Assembly (NCBI RefSeq): GCF_018130145.1
Contig: NZ_JAFCMB010000009.1
Coordinates: 218,700-282,699, forward strand
Source of the DNA: Bradyrhizobium sp. AUGA SZCCT0176
GTDB taxonomy: Bacteria > Pseudomonadota > Alphaproteobacteria > Rhizobiales > Xanthobacteraceae
Length of the DNA stretch: 64,000 nt
Direction: 5' to 3'
This document shows positions 1 through 7,357 of this stretch, piece after piece; the stretch's first letter is position 1; each line of letters starts with the position of its first letter. The translations under genes and the position numbers were made by a program. A model generated the notes under the pieces. It ran no database searches. It saw only the letters and a program-made list of their open reading frames with translations, and was not told the DNA's origin.

Positions 1-1
1 G

Positions 2-1879
2 GTCACAGGTTTTGCCGGCGGGCTGATTGGATTCCAGAATTACCTCGTCTCCGCCGAGGCGGTGTCGGTGCCGTTTTCCGGCGAACTGCTCGCGATCGTC
101 GTGATCGGCGGGATGCGCAGCATGCTGGGGCCGGCGCTCGGCGCGCTGTTCTTCATTCTGTTCCGCGAATTGTTTTCGATCTGGACCTCGGACTGGCTGC
201 TGTGGTTCGGGCTGATCTTCGTCGCCTTCGTGCTGTTCTCGCCGGACGGGCTGGTCGGCATCTGGGCGCGGCTGAGCAAACGCTGGTGGCCGGCGCCGGC
301 GGAATCCGCGGCGATGAGCCGGCGCAAGATCTACGAAGGCCTGCCACTGCCGGCCTTCCTGATGCCGAAGGGGTTTTCCGGCACCGTGCTGGAAGTGAAT
401 GGCGTCTCCAGGAGCTTTGGCGGCATCCGCGCCGTCAACAATGCGAGCCTCACGGTCGGCGCCGGTGAAATCCATGCGCTGATCGGCCCGAACGGCGCCG
501 GAAAAACCACGCTGTTCAATCTGGTCTCGGGGCTGTTTCCGACCGACAAGGGCACCATCAAGCTCAACGGCCGCGAGATCCAGGGCGTGCCGTCCGACCT
601 GATCTGCCATCAGGGGCTGGCGCGCTCGTTCCAGATCACCAACCTGTTCAAGGGCCTGTCGATCTACGAGAATTTGCGGCTGTCGCTGCAGGCGCAGAGC
701 GACATGCGCTTCAATTTCTGGCGCGACATCGACAGCTATGAGAGCATTCACGCCGAGACCGCGGAGCTGATCAAGTTCCTCGGCCTCGAAGGCATCGAGA
801 CCATCGAAGGCGGCGAACTGTCCTACGGCGGGCAACGGCTGGTCGATCTCGGCATCGCGCTCGGCTCCAAGCCGCAGGTGCTGCTGCTCGACGAGCCGCT
901 GGCTGGCCTTGCCGCTGCCGAACGCGAGCGCGTTTCGAACCTCGTCAAGAACGTCGCCGCCAATATCCCCGTGCTGATCGTCGAGCACGATATCGACCGC
1001 GTGCTCGGCTTCTCGCACTCCGTCACCGTGATGAACCAGGGCGAGGTGCTGATGACGGGCCCACCCAGTGCGGTGCGTGCCGACCGCCGGGTGCAGGAAA
1101 TCTATACCGGCACCGGCGTTCCCGAGGTGGAGCACAGCCGCACCGACGAAGCCAGGGAGAGCGCGGCGCAAGTCCTGCGCTTCGAAGGCGTCAACACCTT
1201 CTATGGCAAGAGCCATATCCTGCACGACGCCTCGCTCGACGTGCGCGAAGGCGAGATCGTCGCGCTGCTCGGCCGCAACGGCGCCGGCAAATCGACGCTG
1301 CTCAAGACGCTCGCCGGACTGACGCCGCTGTCGTCGGGTAGAATCGAATATGCCGGCGCCGATATCGCCCGCCTGCCCGCGCCCGATATCGCGCGCATGG
1401 GCATCGGCTATGTGCCGCAGGGGCGCGGCCTGTTCGCGGGCATGACGGTACGGGAAAATCTCTCGCTCGGACGCCTCGCGCGCAAGACCGACGGCAGCAA
1501 CGGCGTGGTGTGGGACGAAGCGCAGATCCTGCAGTATTTCCCGCGGCTGGCCGAACGCATGGATGTCGCGGCCGACTATCTCTCCGGCGGCGAGCAGCAG
1601 ATGGTCGCGGTGGCGCGCGCGATGTCGGGCAATGTCAAGCTGCTGCTGCTCGATGAGCCCTTTGAGGGACTGGCGCCGACCGTGATCCTCGAACTGTTCA
1701 GGGTGTTCGACCAATTGCGCCAGCACACCTCCATTGTGATCGTCGAGCACAATCTCGATCTGGTGCTGGCGCTGGCCGACCGCGTCTTCGCGCTGGAGCG
1801 CGGCGCTGTGTTCCATCAGGGACCGGCCGCGCCGCTGCTGACTGATCTTGAGTACCGGAAGAAGATTCTTTGGCTCTAA
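2..1879 (+). CDS. Branched-chain amino-acid-type ABC transporter, LivM-LivG-LivF triple fusion (5' partial)
   Basis: The frame is open from base 2, so the gene starts upstream of the window. The first ~90 visible residues are the membrane end of a LivM-type permease (VVIGGMRSMLGPALGALFF, then FSPDGLVGIWARL). A LivG-type ATPase follows with Walker A GPNGAGKTT, signature LSYGGQ and Walker B LLLDEP, then a LivF-type ATPase with GRNGAGKST, LSGGEQQ and LLLLDEP. In the usual HAAT system these are three separate proteins; here no stop separates them. Both ATPase sites look intact, so the protein should be a functional inner-membrane importer subunit that needs a LivH partner and a binding protein. 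The binding protein gene downstream is of a different family. The substrate cannot be told from sequence. Confidence 0.93.
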   Translation, partial: VTGFAGGLIGFQNYLVSAEAVSVPFSGELLAIVVIGGMRSMLGPALGALFFILFRELFSIWTSDWLLWFGLIFVAFVLFSPDGLVGIWARLSKRWWPAPAESAAMSRRKIYEGLPLPAFLMPKGFSGTVLEVNGVSRSFGGIRAVNNASLTVGAGEIHALIGPNGAGKTTLFNLVSGLFPTDKGTIKLNGREIQGVPSDLICHQGLARSFQITNLFKGLSIYENLRLSLQAQSDMRFNFWRDIDSYESIHAETAELIKFLGLEGIETIEGGELSYGGQRLVDLGIALGSKPQVLLLDEPLAGLAAAERERVSNLVKNVAANIPVLIVEHDIDRVLGFSHSVTVMNQGEVLMTGPPSAVRADRRVQEIYTGTGVPEVEHSRTDEARESAAQVLRFEGVNTFYGKSHILHDASLDVREGEIVALLGRNGAGKSTLLKTLAGLTPLSSGRIEYAGADIARLPAPDIARMGIGYVPQGRGLFAGMTVRENLSLGRLARKTDGSNGVVWDEAQILQYFPRLAERMDVAADYLSGGEQQMVAVARAMSGNVKLLLLDEPFEGLAPTVILELFRVFDQLRQHTSIVIVEHNLDLVLALADRVFALERGAVFHQGPAAPLLTDLEYRKKILWL

Positions 1880-1884
1880 CCGGT

Positions 1885-1970
1885 CGTCATTGCGAGGAGC
1901 GAAGCGACGAAGCAATCCATTCTTTCTTTGTCCGGTGAGATGGATTGCTTCGCTTCGTTCGCAATGACGG
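1885..1970. repeat. Intergenic inverted repeat (GTCATTGCGAGG...CGCAATGAC type)
   Basis: The left arm begins CGTCATTGCGAGGAGCGAAG and ends CAATCCAT at 1920. The right arm from 1939 is its near-complement (GATGGATTGCTTCGC ... GCAATGACGG). It fills the gap between the transporter fusion and the binding protein. Palindromes of this sequence type are widespread between genes in Bradyrhizobium. It could fold in mRNA and reduce read-through or protect the upstream transcript, but no U-run follows. Confidence 0.8.
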
Positions 1971-1993
1971 GGTTGATATTGAGGGAGACAACG

Positions 1994-2953
1994 ATGCGAT
2001 ATCTGATGGCGACAATGCTGGCTGGATCGATGGCCCTGTTCGCGCACCACGCAAGCGCGGCCGACAACCAGATGACCATCGCCGTGTTCACCAAGAATTC
2101 GACCAACCCGGCGTATGAAGCCTTCCGCATTGCCGCCGACCAGATCGCGCGGACCAGCGGCACAAAGGTCGTGCACTTCGTGCCGAAGCAGCCTGACAAT
2201 GTCGACGAACAGAAGGCGATGGTGGAGCAGGTCATCAAGGATCGGCCGGATGCGATCATCTTCATTCCCGTCGATGATGTCGCAATGATCCCTTCGGTGA
2301 AGCTGCTCAACGAAGCCAAGATTCCGGTGATATTGGTCTCCAATCCGCTGCCAGGCAGTTTTGTCACCTATGTCGGCGCCGACGATTTCGAGATCGGCTA
2401 TCGCGAGGCGCGCTATCTGTTCGAGCATCTCGGCGGCAAGGGCAAGATCGTGGTCATCGAGGGCACCCCGGCCGCCCCGACCAACCGCGAGCGGCTGCGC
2501 GGTTACCAGCGCGCCTTCGGCGAATTCCCGGGCATCGAGGTGCTGGGTTCGGCGGTCGGCAATTACCAGACACCCGACGCCAGGCGCGGAATGGAGAAGC
2601 TGCTCGCCGAGCACAAGCAGATCGATGCGGTGCTGTCGGCCAATGACAGCCTGGCGCTCGGTGTGCTCGACGCGCTCAAGACCGCCAACCGGAGCGCGAT
2701 CGTGATCGGCATCAACGGCATCCTGCCGGCGGTGAAACAGATCGAAGCCGGCGGCATGCTCGCGAGCGTCGACTTCAACATGTTCAAGATCGGCTGCACC
2801 GCGACGCGGGCGGCGGTGCGCCATCTCAAGCGCGAACCGCTGCCGGAAAAGGTGATGCTGCCGGCCGAGGTGATCGACAAGACCAACTACAAGGCATGGC
2901 TGGTGCCAGTCGATCAGCGCACCTGCCCGGACTGGAGCGAGGTCGTTCGCTAG
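1994..2953 (+). CDS. Periplasmic sugar-type ABC transporter substrate-binding protein (RbsB-like)
   Basis: 319 residues. The ATG at 1994 is preferred over an in-frame start at 1928 because GAGGGAGA lies just upstream and the protein then begins with a clean Sec signal peptide (MRYLMATMLAGSMALFAHHASA, cut before ADN). The earlier start would translate the intergenic repeat. The mature part follows the periplasmic binding protein type-1 pattern of ribose/rhizopine binders: IAVFTKNSTNPAYEAFR, then DAIIFIPVDD, SANDSLALGVLDAL and a C-terminal TNYKAWLVPVDQ. It should capture a solute in the periplasm. It sits behind a Liv-type fusion although its own family normally works with RbsA/RbsC-type transporters, so the pairing is unusual or the two are independent. 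Confidence 0.88.
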   Translation: MRYLMATMLAGSMALFAHHASAADNQMTIAVFTKNSTNPAYEAFRIAADQIARTSGTKVVHFVPKQPDNVDEQKAMVEQVIKDRPDAIIFIPVDDVAMIPSVKLLNEAKIPVILVSNPLPGSFVTYVGADDFEIGYREARYLFEHLGGKGKIVVIEGTPAAPTNRERLRGYQRAFGEFPGIEVLGSAVGNYQTPDARRGMEKLLAEHKQIDAVLSANDSLALGVLDALKTANRSAIVIGINGILPAVKQIEAGGMLASVDFNMFKIGCTATRAAVRHLKREPLPEKVMLPAEVIDKTNYKAWLVPVDQRTCPDWSEVVR

Positions 2954-2963
2954 ATTCTTGTTT

Positions 2964-3011
2964 GACGCGTTTTCTTCACGCGAACCGGTACCCACTTCGC
3001 TCGAAAACGCT
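2964..3011. repeat. Short palindromic repeat, copy 1 (ACGCGTTTTC...GAAAACGCT)
   Basis: The arms ACGCGTTTTC and GAAAACGCT flank CTTCACGCGAACCGGTACCC. A diverged, longer copy lies at 58262-58334. It separates the converging binding-protein and hemC genes and may serve as a bidirectional transcript end, but it is primarily a dispersed repeat. Confidence 0.7.
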
Positions 3012-4001
3012 TTAGTGCTCTTCGGGGCGGTTGCGCGCGATGATCTCGGCGGCGCCCTTATCGAGCAATTCGAGACCGACCGCGCGGCCGAGTTCGCGGG
3101 GCCGGTCCGCTGCCGCCGTTCGCGACGCTTCGATGAAGCGCGCACCGGTTTCATCCAGCACCGCCGCCGTGAGCGTCATGTCGCTGCCGGAAATGGTCGC
3201 GTGACCCGCGATCGGCGAGTTGCAATGGCCGTTCAGCACCCACAGCACCTCGCGCTCGGCCTCGGCGCAGAGCCGCGAGGACGTGTCCTCGATGCCAGAA
3301 AGATAGCCACGCGTGAGCCAGTCCTTCTCGACGCATTCGACCGCGACGATGCCCTGGCCGACCGACGGCAGCATTTCGGTGACGGAAAAGTCATAGGCAA
3401 TCCGCGACGTCATGCCGATGCGCTCGAGGCCCGAGCGTGCCATCACGAGCGCATCGGCGGGCCCGACCTCGCCACCATCGGGAAGCCGCTGCATGTCGCC
3501 GCGATCGAGTTTTGCGATCCGCGTGTCGGCGGCGCCGCGGTAATGGATCACGGTGACTTCCGGAAACAGCCGGCGCAGATAGGCGGCGCGGCGCACCGCG
3601 TTGGTGCCGATCTTGAAGCCCTTGCCGCGCGAGGCCCGAAAAGTTTCCAGCGAAAGTCCCGGACGCAGCACCAGTGAATCATTGGCGGCATCGCGCGGCA
3701 GCGTCGCTGCGATGACGAGGCCGGGCGTCTCCTCATTGCCGGGCACGTCCTTCAGCGAATGCATCGCGGCCTGCAATTCGCCGGCGCGCATGGCCTGACG
3801 GATTTCGGCGACGAACGCGCCGCCCTTGCCGCCATGGCGCAGCAGCTTGCTGGTCTGGTCCTGATCGCCACGGGTTTCGAATTTTACGATCTCAACGTTC
3901 AGCCCCGGATTGGCCGCGCGCAGCAGCCGCGCGACCTCATCCGTCTGCGCCAGCGCCATCACGCTCTTGCGCGTGCCGATGCGTAGGGGTTGGTCTGACA
4001 C
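3012..4001 (-). CDS. hemC: Hydroxymethylbilane synthase (porphobilinogen deaminase), divergent
   Basis: 329 residues from a GTG at 4001 preceded by GGAGA. The enzyme polymerises four porphobilinogens to hydroxymethylbilane in heme/chlorophyll/cobalamin synthesis, in the cytosol. Visible family hallmarks: RIGTRKSVMALAQ at the N-terminus, MHSLKDVP carrying the catalytic Asp, the Arg-rich GTNAVRRAAYL and YRGAADTRIAKLDRG substrate-binding segments, and a Cys near residue 260 (GHCNSPIAG) that would anchor the dipyrromethane cofactor. Several motifs differ from the common form (GTRGSPLALAQ, GTSSLRR, GGCQVPIA), and no hemD or other heme gene is adjacent. It is therefore either a divergent main copy or a second HemC paralogue. 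Confidence 0.85.
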   Translation of the reverse strand: MSDQPLRIGTRKSVMALAQTDEVARLLRAANPGLNVEIVKFETRGDQDQTSKLLRHGGKGGAFVAEIRQAMRAGELQAAMHSLKDVPGNEETPGLVIAATLPRDAANDSLVLRPGLSLETFRASRGKGFKIGTNAVRRAAYLRRLFPEVTVIHYRGAADTRIAKLDRGDMQRLPDGGEVGPADALVMARSGLERIGMTSRIAYDFSVTEMLPSVGQGIVAVECVEKDWLTRGYLSGIEDTSSRLCAEAEREVLWVLNGHCNSPIAGHATISGSDMTLTAAVLDETGARFIEASRTAAADRPRELGRAVGLELLDKGAAEIIARNRPEEH

Positions 4002-4103
4002 AGGGTCTCCGTTTCGAGGCGATCAATGGGTGGGGGATTAAAGCAAAGGGGCGGGTAAGACAATCCGCCTTCGCTCTTCGAGCTACGGCGCGACAAGTCC
4101 GCT

Positions 4104-4263
4104 CTCGTCGTCCCGGCCTTGAGCCGGGACCCATACGCCGCGGCGTTTGTTTTGAGAGGCGCTGTTCGTCGACCTTCTTTCCATGGCTGGTTTCGGTGGC
4201 TATGGGTCCCCCGATGCGCAATTGCGCATCTGAGATCGCGCTTCGCTTGTCCGGGACGACGAG
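4104..4263. repeat. Composite palindromic repeat (CGTCGTCCCGG family) with internal perfect palindrome
   Basis: The outer arms CTCGTCGTCCCGG (from 4104) and CCGGGACGACGAG (to 4263) are exact complements. Inside are the hairpin CCCGGCCTTGAGCCGGG and an 18-base perfect palindrome GATGCGCAATTGCGCATC at 4213-4230. Relatives lie at 56365-56393 and 63643-63766. It starts the gene-free stretch 4002-4992. Confidence 0.8.
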
Positions 4264-4329
4264 GATATAGTTTCGCGTTCCCGCGGCGCAATGCGCCCGA
4301 GGTTTGCATGTAATCTTCACCCTTCAAAG

Positions 4330-4785
4330 AGAGGGCGCAGGGAATGCCGGATGCGCGCTGCACCCGCGGTCTCGCGTGCGGTTTGCACAAAACAAAGTGC
4401 ACACGAGCATACAGGGCAGCGGAGAACATCCGACATTCCCTGCGCAGTGGCTTTACGGCTTATGCCGTGCTCTCCCCGGAGACGAGTTCTTGGTTGACTC
4501 CGTCGCTGCCGTTCCCGCTTGCGCTTCTCCGACAGCTTGACGCCTGCAACGGGCGCCAGGACCACACGGTTTTGCCGTACGCTCGATCCACGCCGTCGTC
4601 AGACGTGAGCCCAGCGTCCACCGCAACCCGTCCAACGTCCGTGACGACGGCCGACGCCCTTCTGAGTAGGACGGGATGAGCAAAGATATGCACCTGATTT
4701 GCCTTCTGGTAAACCGAAATATTTTTCATTTCGGGGCTTGACATGATTTCTGCAAAACAGAACTGATTTGCCCGTCGGGTCGTTT
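4330..4785. repeat. Long dispersed intergenic repeat with a 19-bp stem (complete copy)
   Basis: Bases 4330-4466 match 63864-64000 at about 94% without gaps. The other copy is cut by the window end, so the right limit here is a guess. The arms 4335-4353 and 4427-4445 pair over 18 of 19 positions and enclose ~73 nt with further short stems (for example TGCAC...GTGCA). Small open frames run through it in several phases but none looks like a protein. The AT-rich tail around 4680-4780 (GAAATATTTTTCATTTC) is part of the same gene-free region. I see no gene between 4002 and 4992. Confidence 0.8.
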
Positions 4786-4816
4786 TCGTGGAAGCCGGCC
4801 ACACGAAAGGGTCGGG

Positions 4817-4840
4817 TCCCTCCCCCTTGCGGGGGAGGGA
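4817..4840. repeat. Perfect 10-bp hairpin with TTGC loop
   Basis: TCCCTCCCCC, loop TTGC, GGGGGAGGGA. It is a short, very stable palindrome and looks like another small dispersed repeat rather than a terminator, because no T-run follows on either strand. Confidence 0.65.
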
Positions 4841-4992
4841 ACGCACTATGTGCTTGGCGCGACTGCGTACCGCAACCCGCAAAACCACTTCCCTACCCAT
4901 ACCCCATCCCTCCCCGACGGGCAGCCATCCCGGATTGGGCATTGTGCGGCGCAACAAAAGGAATAGATTCACGGCCTGAAACGAGGTCGTAA

Positions 4993-6243
4993 GTGTCTGA
5001 AATCAATGCCAATGCCTGGGTTTCCTCAGGCCACCGCCCGATGGGCTTCCCCGAATTCGTTATCATCATCGCCTCGATCATGGCGCTGAATCCGCTGGCG
5101 ATGGACATGATGCTGCCGGCGCTGCCGAACATCCGCTCCGCGTTCCACCTCACCGACGCCAACCGCCCGCAAATGGTGCTGTCGATCTTCCTGGTCGGCT
5201 TCGGTGTCGGCCAGTTCGTGATGGGGCCGTTGTCCGACCGCTTCGGCCGCCGGCCGGTGCTGCTCGGCGGCATGACCGTTTATTTTATCGCGAGCCTGCT
5301 GGCGATCGCCGCCCCCTCGTTCGAGACGTTACTGCTGGCGCGCGCGCTGCAGGGCCTCGGTACCTCGGCCACCCGCGTCATCGCCACCTCGATCGTGCGC
5401 GACTGCTACGCCGGCCGCCGCATGGCGAGCGTGATGTCGCTGGCGATGATGGTGTTCATCGCGGTGCCCGTCATCGCGCCGTCATTCGGTCAGGCGGTGC
5501 TGATGCTGACGCAATGGCGCGGCATCTTCATCGTGCTGATGGTCTATGGCATGGTGACGCTGATCTGGAGCGCGTGGCGCATGCCGGAGACGCTACCGCT
5601 TCAGCTGCGCCGGTCGCTCGCCGTCCGCGACATCCTCGACGCCTTCCGCCAGACCGTGACCAACCGCCAGACGCTGGGCTATGCGCTGGTCTCCGGCGGC
5701 GTGCTCGGCTCGCTGTTCGCTTACGTGTTCACGTCGCAACAGGTGTTCACCGAGATCTACAAGCTCGGGCATTATTTTCCCATTGCTTTCGCAGGCATCG
5801 CGATCGGCACCGCCATCGCCGGCTTCGTCAACTCCCGCTTCGTCAATCGTCTGGGCATGCGCGTGATTTCACACGCCGCATTGCTCGGTTACGTCGCCGT
5901 ATCCGGCATCATGCTGGCGGCGGTGAAATTGCAGATGCTGCCCTTGCCGCTGTTCATGGCGCTGTCGGCGCTGATGATGTTTTCGTTCGGGCTGATGATC
6001 GCCAACTTCACGGCACTGGCGATGGAGCCGCAGGGCCACATCGCCGGCACCGCCTCGTCGCTGTACGGATCGATCACCACCCTGCTCGGCATCGGCATCG
6101 GCACCACGATCGGCCAGGATTACGACGGCACGCTGCTGCCGTTCGCGACCGGCTTCTTCCTGTGCACGCTGGCGTCGCTCGGCGTCGTGCTGGTGGTGGA
6201 AAAGGGCCGGCTGTTCAGGCCGCATCAGGTGGCGGGGTACTAG
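4993..6243 (+). CDS. MFS multidrug exporter, Bcr/CflA family
   Basis: 416 residues from a GTG at 4993. Twelve hydrophobic segments are visible. The first loop carries the Bcr/CflA pattern (AMDMMLPALPNIRSAF, then GQFVMGPLSDRFGRRPVLLGG, the MFS motif A). The family exports chloramphenicol-, bicyclomycin- or sulfonamide-like drugs, or metabolites such as cysteine, by proton antiport in the inner membrane. The gene stands alone between the repeat-rich gap and two small genes. The substrate is not predictable. Confidence 0.92.
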   Translation: MSEINANAWVSSGHRPMGFPEFVIIIASIMALNPLAMDMMLPALPNIRSAFHLTDANRPQMVLSIFLVGFGVGQFVMGPLSDRFGRRPVLLGGMTVYFIASLLAIAAPSFETLLLARALQGLGTSATRVIATSIVRDCYAGRRMASVMSLAMMVFIAVPVIAPSFGQAVLMLTQWRGIFIVLMVYGMVTLIWSAWRMPETLPLQLRRSLAVRDILDAFRQTVTNRQTLGYALVSGGVLGSLFAYVFTSQQVFTEIYKLGHYFPIAFAGIAIGTAIAGFVNSRFVNRLGMRVISHAALLGYVAVSGIMLAAVKLQMLPLPLFMALSALMMFSFGLMIANFTALAMEPQGHIAGTASSLYGSITTLLGIGIGTTIGQDYDGTLLPFATGFFLCTLASLGVVLVVEKGRLFRPHQVAGY

Positions 6244-6419
6244 CTTCGTAGGCGGGTAGAGCCAACGGATCGCGGATCGGCCGGAACCATCACGAGCCAG
6301 GCGGCTTGGTCTCCAGCAAGGGATAGCCAACACCGGTGTTCGACCAACCCGACCTCGATCCGGGGGTCTCGGGCTATCTGCCAATGCCCAGGAAATGCTG
6401 GAACAAGCGAAGGAACCGT

Positions 6420-6572
6420 ATGGCCATCAAAAAACACGGCGTCATTATCGAAACGCCAACGGAAGCTCGCCAGGCCGAGCCTGGACCGTCGATACTGTTT
6501 TTGCTCCTCATCAGCCTGAGTATTGCCGTGGTCACTCTGGCAATTGTCTATTTCGTGTTTTTCCGATCCTGA
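6420..6572 (+). CDS. Small single-span membrane protein, unknown function
   Basis: 50 residues from ATG 6420, preceded by GAAGGA. A longer in-frame start at 6336 would add a Cys/Arg-rich stretch without a ribosome site. The N-terminal ~28 residues are polar (MAIKKHGVIIETPTEARQAE). One hydrophobic helix follows to the C-terminus (SILFLLLISLSIAVVTLAIV, ending FFRS). It has no recognisable domain. Confidence 0.55.
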   Translation: MAIKKHGVIIETPTEARQAEPGPSILFLLLISLSIAVVTLAIVYFVFFRS

Positions 6573-6661
6573 CGCTTACAATTGCATCAGCATAATTCCG
6601 GAACGATACGGAGGAACGGGCTTTACCTCTTCAGATCGAACTCAACCGATGAGATGGCTCA

Positions 6662-6862
6662 ATGCAAACGCTACCCGTTGACCGCGCGCTGAGCATATAC
6701 GGCGCCCTTGCGGACCGTTCCGAGACGAAGGGCACCCGCGAGCGTCTTTCAAGGCATCTGATGAAATTATACATCGACGGTGAAACGAACGAGCACCGCT
6801 TGACCGTGCATGGGCTGTCATACCTTCAAGAGCTGGATCGGGATAACGATTCCAGGAACTGA
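6662..6862 (+). CDS. Small conserved-looking hypothetical protein
   Basis: 66 residues, soluble and charged. It reads MQTLPVDRALSIYGALADRS, then a basic helix (GTRERLSRHLMKLYIDGE) and LTVHGLSYLQELDR. The composition and the helical pattern look like a real protein; no family is recognised. The same strand and close spacing suggest it may be co-transcribed with the small membrane protein upstream. Confidence 0.5.
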   Translation: MQTLPVDRALSIYGALADRSETKGTRERLSRHLMKLYIDGETNEHRLTVHGLSYLQELDRDNDSRN

Positions 6863-6875
6863 GGTTTTTCGGGCG

Positions 6876-7076
6876 TCATCCCTTTTGCGCCAGCCGCTGC
6901 TTTCGCAGTGAATTACGCCGCATGATTCTTGCCTTCGCAGCGCGGACGGCATCGGCTCTGGTCAGTTTGGTTTTCGGCAGTGATGCTCTCGAACGATCCG
7001 CGTCGTCCGAGCCGGGCATTGCAGGAAGCAACGGTGCCGGCCTCGTCGAACCGTGATCGACGGGCTGCATGTTCAT
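6876..7076 (-). CDS. Possible small basic protein (doubtful)
   Basis: 66 residues if started at the ATG at 7076; the frame stays open to 7262. The C-terminal half is a basic helix (TRADAVRAAKARIMRRNSLR), the N-terminal half is Pro/Ser-rich and disordered. No ribosome site or homologue family is evident. This is the only gene candidate between 6863 and 7357; otherwise that stretch shows nothing recognisable. Confidence 0.3.
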   Translation of the reverse strand: MNMQPVDHGSTRPAPLLPAMPGSDDADRSRASLPKTKLTRADAVRAAKARIMRRNSLRKQRLAQKG

Positions 7077-7357
7077 TGGGCCGGCGCAGCGTGGTTTGCC
7101 TTTTTGCATACAGGAATAACGCGTTGCTGCCGGATTAGTTCGACGTCGCGGACCGCACCGGGCTGGCAACCTGCTCGCCAGAGTGCCTTCGACGAAGGCT
7201 GGTTCGCAGTTCGCAAAATGGTTCCGCGGTCTCCAGTGAATAGGCTGCCCCAACCGGTGCAACCTATGCGCCGGTCGCGCCTTGGTTCACGACTGGATAT
7301 TCAGACCATTTTTCGTTGCGCCGGCATCTACTTTCCGCCCCGCCTTAGAAAGCTTCA

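Noticed and set aside
4317..4972. Several 70-170-codon frames on both strands in the repeat region.
   Set aside because: They run through the dispersed repeat and its hairpins in many phases, with no ribosome site or recognisable domain.
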